Shown here: one piece after another, positions 63,261 to 64,000 of the stretch
How positions within the stretch are numbered: position 1 is the first letter of the stretch
How the letters are laid out: each line of letters begins with the position of its first letter
NCBI GenBank assembly: GCA_902788785.1
Contig: CADALT010000001.1
Span: 124,001 to 188,000, forward strand
Source of the DNA: an uncultured Ruminococcus sp.
GTDB lineage: Bacteria; Bacillota; Clostridia; Oscillospirales; Ruminococcaceae
DNA: 64,000 nucleotides
Direction of reading: 5' to 3'
Position numbers and translations under genes: made by a program
Notes under the pieces: generated by a model
What the model was told of the DNA's origin: nothing
What the model saw: only the letters and a program-made list of their open reading frames with translations
Databases searched by the model: none

Positions 63261-63851
63261 TCAGCGCTTTTTCGATGTGCGCTTTTTATTTTTCCTGACC
63301 GAATAGCCAAAGCTTCCCAGCTTTTTCCCGAGATCAAAATAATCACCGTGGGCATAGGCTATCAGATCGGCTTTTTCAAGGCAGAGCTTTCCGCTTTCAT
63401 CAAGCAGTTCTCTCGCCGCATTTATCCCGACAATATCCGCAATGAACATATCATGACTGCCCAGAGAAACAACTTCCCTGACCTTGCACTCTATGCTCAC
63501 GGGACATTCACTTATCATTGGCACCGCAACATTCACGCAATCCTCTGTATGAAGTCCGCAATGCTCAAATTTATCATATTTAGCTCCCGAGCGCACACCG
63601 CACCAGTCAACGGCACGCACAAGCTCTTTCGTAGGCAGGTTTATAACGAACTCACCGCTCTGTTTTATAAGCTCATACGAATATCTTTCGGGTCTTACCG
63701 AGATATAAGTCACGGGAGGTCTTGTACAGAGTATGCCTGTCCATGCTACAGTAAGCACATTGACCTTCCCATCATGAGCACAGGTAACAAGCGTAGGCGG
63801 TAAGGGCGAGGTTATAACACTGCCCTTCCAGTGTTCCTTAGTATATATCAT
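63261..63851 (-). CDS. Flavin reductase-like FMN-binding protein
   Basis: 196 residues, split-barrel flavoprotein. PLPPTLVTCAHDGKVNVLTV with AWTGILCTRPPVTYISVRPE is the FMN-binding signature, and GEFVINLPTKELVRAVDWCG follows, typical of the DIM6/NTAB group in Clostridia. It would bind FMN and transfer electrons to flavin or a partner. The tail is very basic (RKNKKRTSKKR). Its ATG overlaps the stop of the upstream membrane-protein gene (ATGA). Confidence 0.87.
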   Translation of the reverse strand: MIYTKEHWKGSVITSPLPPTLVTCAHDGKVNVLTVAWTGILCTRPPVTYISVRPERYSYELIKQSGEFVINLPTKELVRAVDWCGVRSGAKYDKFEHCGLHTEDCVNVAVPMISECPVSIECKVREVVSLGSHDMFIADIVGINAARELLDESGKLCLEKADLIAYAHGDYFDLGKKLGSFGYSVRKNKKRTSKKR

Positions 63852-64000
63852 TTCTGCTCCTCCTGAGAAAAGCCGTATACCTTGCGGTAGATGGCATCAT
63901 AATCCTTATATAGCAGCTGCACGGTATTCTCCAGAAAGAAATAGTGCTTTATATAAGGTACAAGCAACACCAAAAGCAGCGCAGCCAGCGGTATCAGGAG
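63848..64000 (-). CDS. Membrane protein, C-terminal part only (cut by window edge)
   Basis: The last 50 codons of a frame that enters at the window end and stops with TGA at 63848-63850. It has a hydrophobic segment (LLIPLAALLLVLLVPYI) and an aromatic, charged tail ending in YGFSQEEQK. It overlaps the flavin-reductase gene by four bases, so the two are coupled. Family unknown. Confidence 0.65.
   Translation of the reverse strand, partial: LLIPLAALLLVLLVPYIKHYFFLENTVQLLYKDYDAIYRKVYGFSQEEQK

Overview
The window reads as ordinary chromosome from a Gram-positive anaerobe of the Clostridia, most likely a Ruminococcus close to R. albus. The supporting signs are moderate GC with A/T-rich promoters of the TTGACA/TATAAT type and strong GGAGG-like ribosome sites, Firmicutes division and sporulation genes (divIVA, sepF, ylmH, yunB), split transketolase, a leucine-type T-box, a Crh-like HPr, CotH-domain lipoproteins and a GH13 branching enzyme. 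The genus is an inference from gene content, not a computed match. No rRNA, tRNA or CRISPR array was seen.

Layout. 1-4200: end of a secreted protein gene, then a minus-strand operon (gtrA-like, a UDP-galactopyranose-mutase-like flavoprotein, a polytopic GT-C glycosyltransferase) for surface glycans, preceded by a tandem 53-bp repeat. 4300-7000: a lipoprotein and a decayed GGDEF/EAL gene. 7000-9170: an A/T-rich acetyltransferase gene and a small accessory module with hairpins, tiny overlapping genes and an orphan promoter, bounded by direct repeats. 9171-13500: a minus-strand redox operon (iron alcohol dehydrogenase, cupin, epimerase, frameshifted SDR) and mrp. 13600-20570: a lipoprotein, an ECF sigma/membrane-partner/VWA-lipoprotein module, a MarR operon and a spermidine-synthase-like membrane protein. 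20600-28800: glgB, a TetR regulator, T-box-leuA, mtaB, a Crh-like protein, a YdcF-like protein and an HD-domain protein. 28900-39300: a five-gene operon including an Lrp regulator, aminotransferase and ispE, a membrane-protein gene with a nonsense codon, purL and a DUF815 ATPase.

39300-59020 is a long, almost wholly minus-strand housekeeping stretch. It holds ligA, yunB, both transketolase halves, a HAD phosphatase, an rluD-like gene and lspA, then the division genes divIVA-ylmH-sepF-yggS. These are followed (upstream in transcription) by an HlyD-like membrane protein, hfq, miaA, mutL, mutS, a ylbF-like gene and miaB. A consensus promoter lies just before miaB. Many genes overlap by 4 nt or are only a few bases apart, so tRNA modification, mismatch repair, Hfq and division may be co-transcribed.

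59020-64000: divergently from miaB a consensus promoter starts a roughly 275-nt structured, apparently non-coding transcript ending in a terminator just before a CotH-kinase lipoprotein gene. Next come a Nudix hydrolase, a zinc-phospholipase-C-like protein without a usual signal peptide, a flavin reductase and the end of a membrane-protein gene.

The most unusual items are the unidentified RNA at 59238-59515, the hairpin-rich module at 7713-9102, the tandem repeat before gtrA and three genes broken by one or two small lesions. I did not find a clear-cut new defence or catalytic system.
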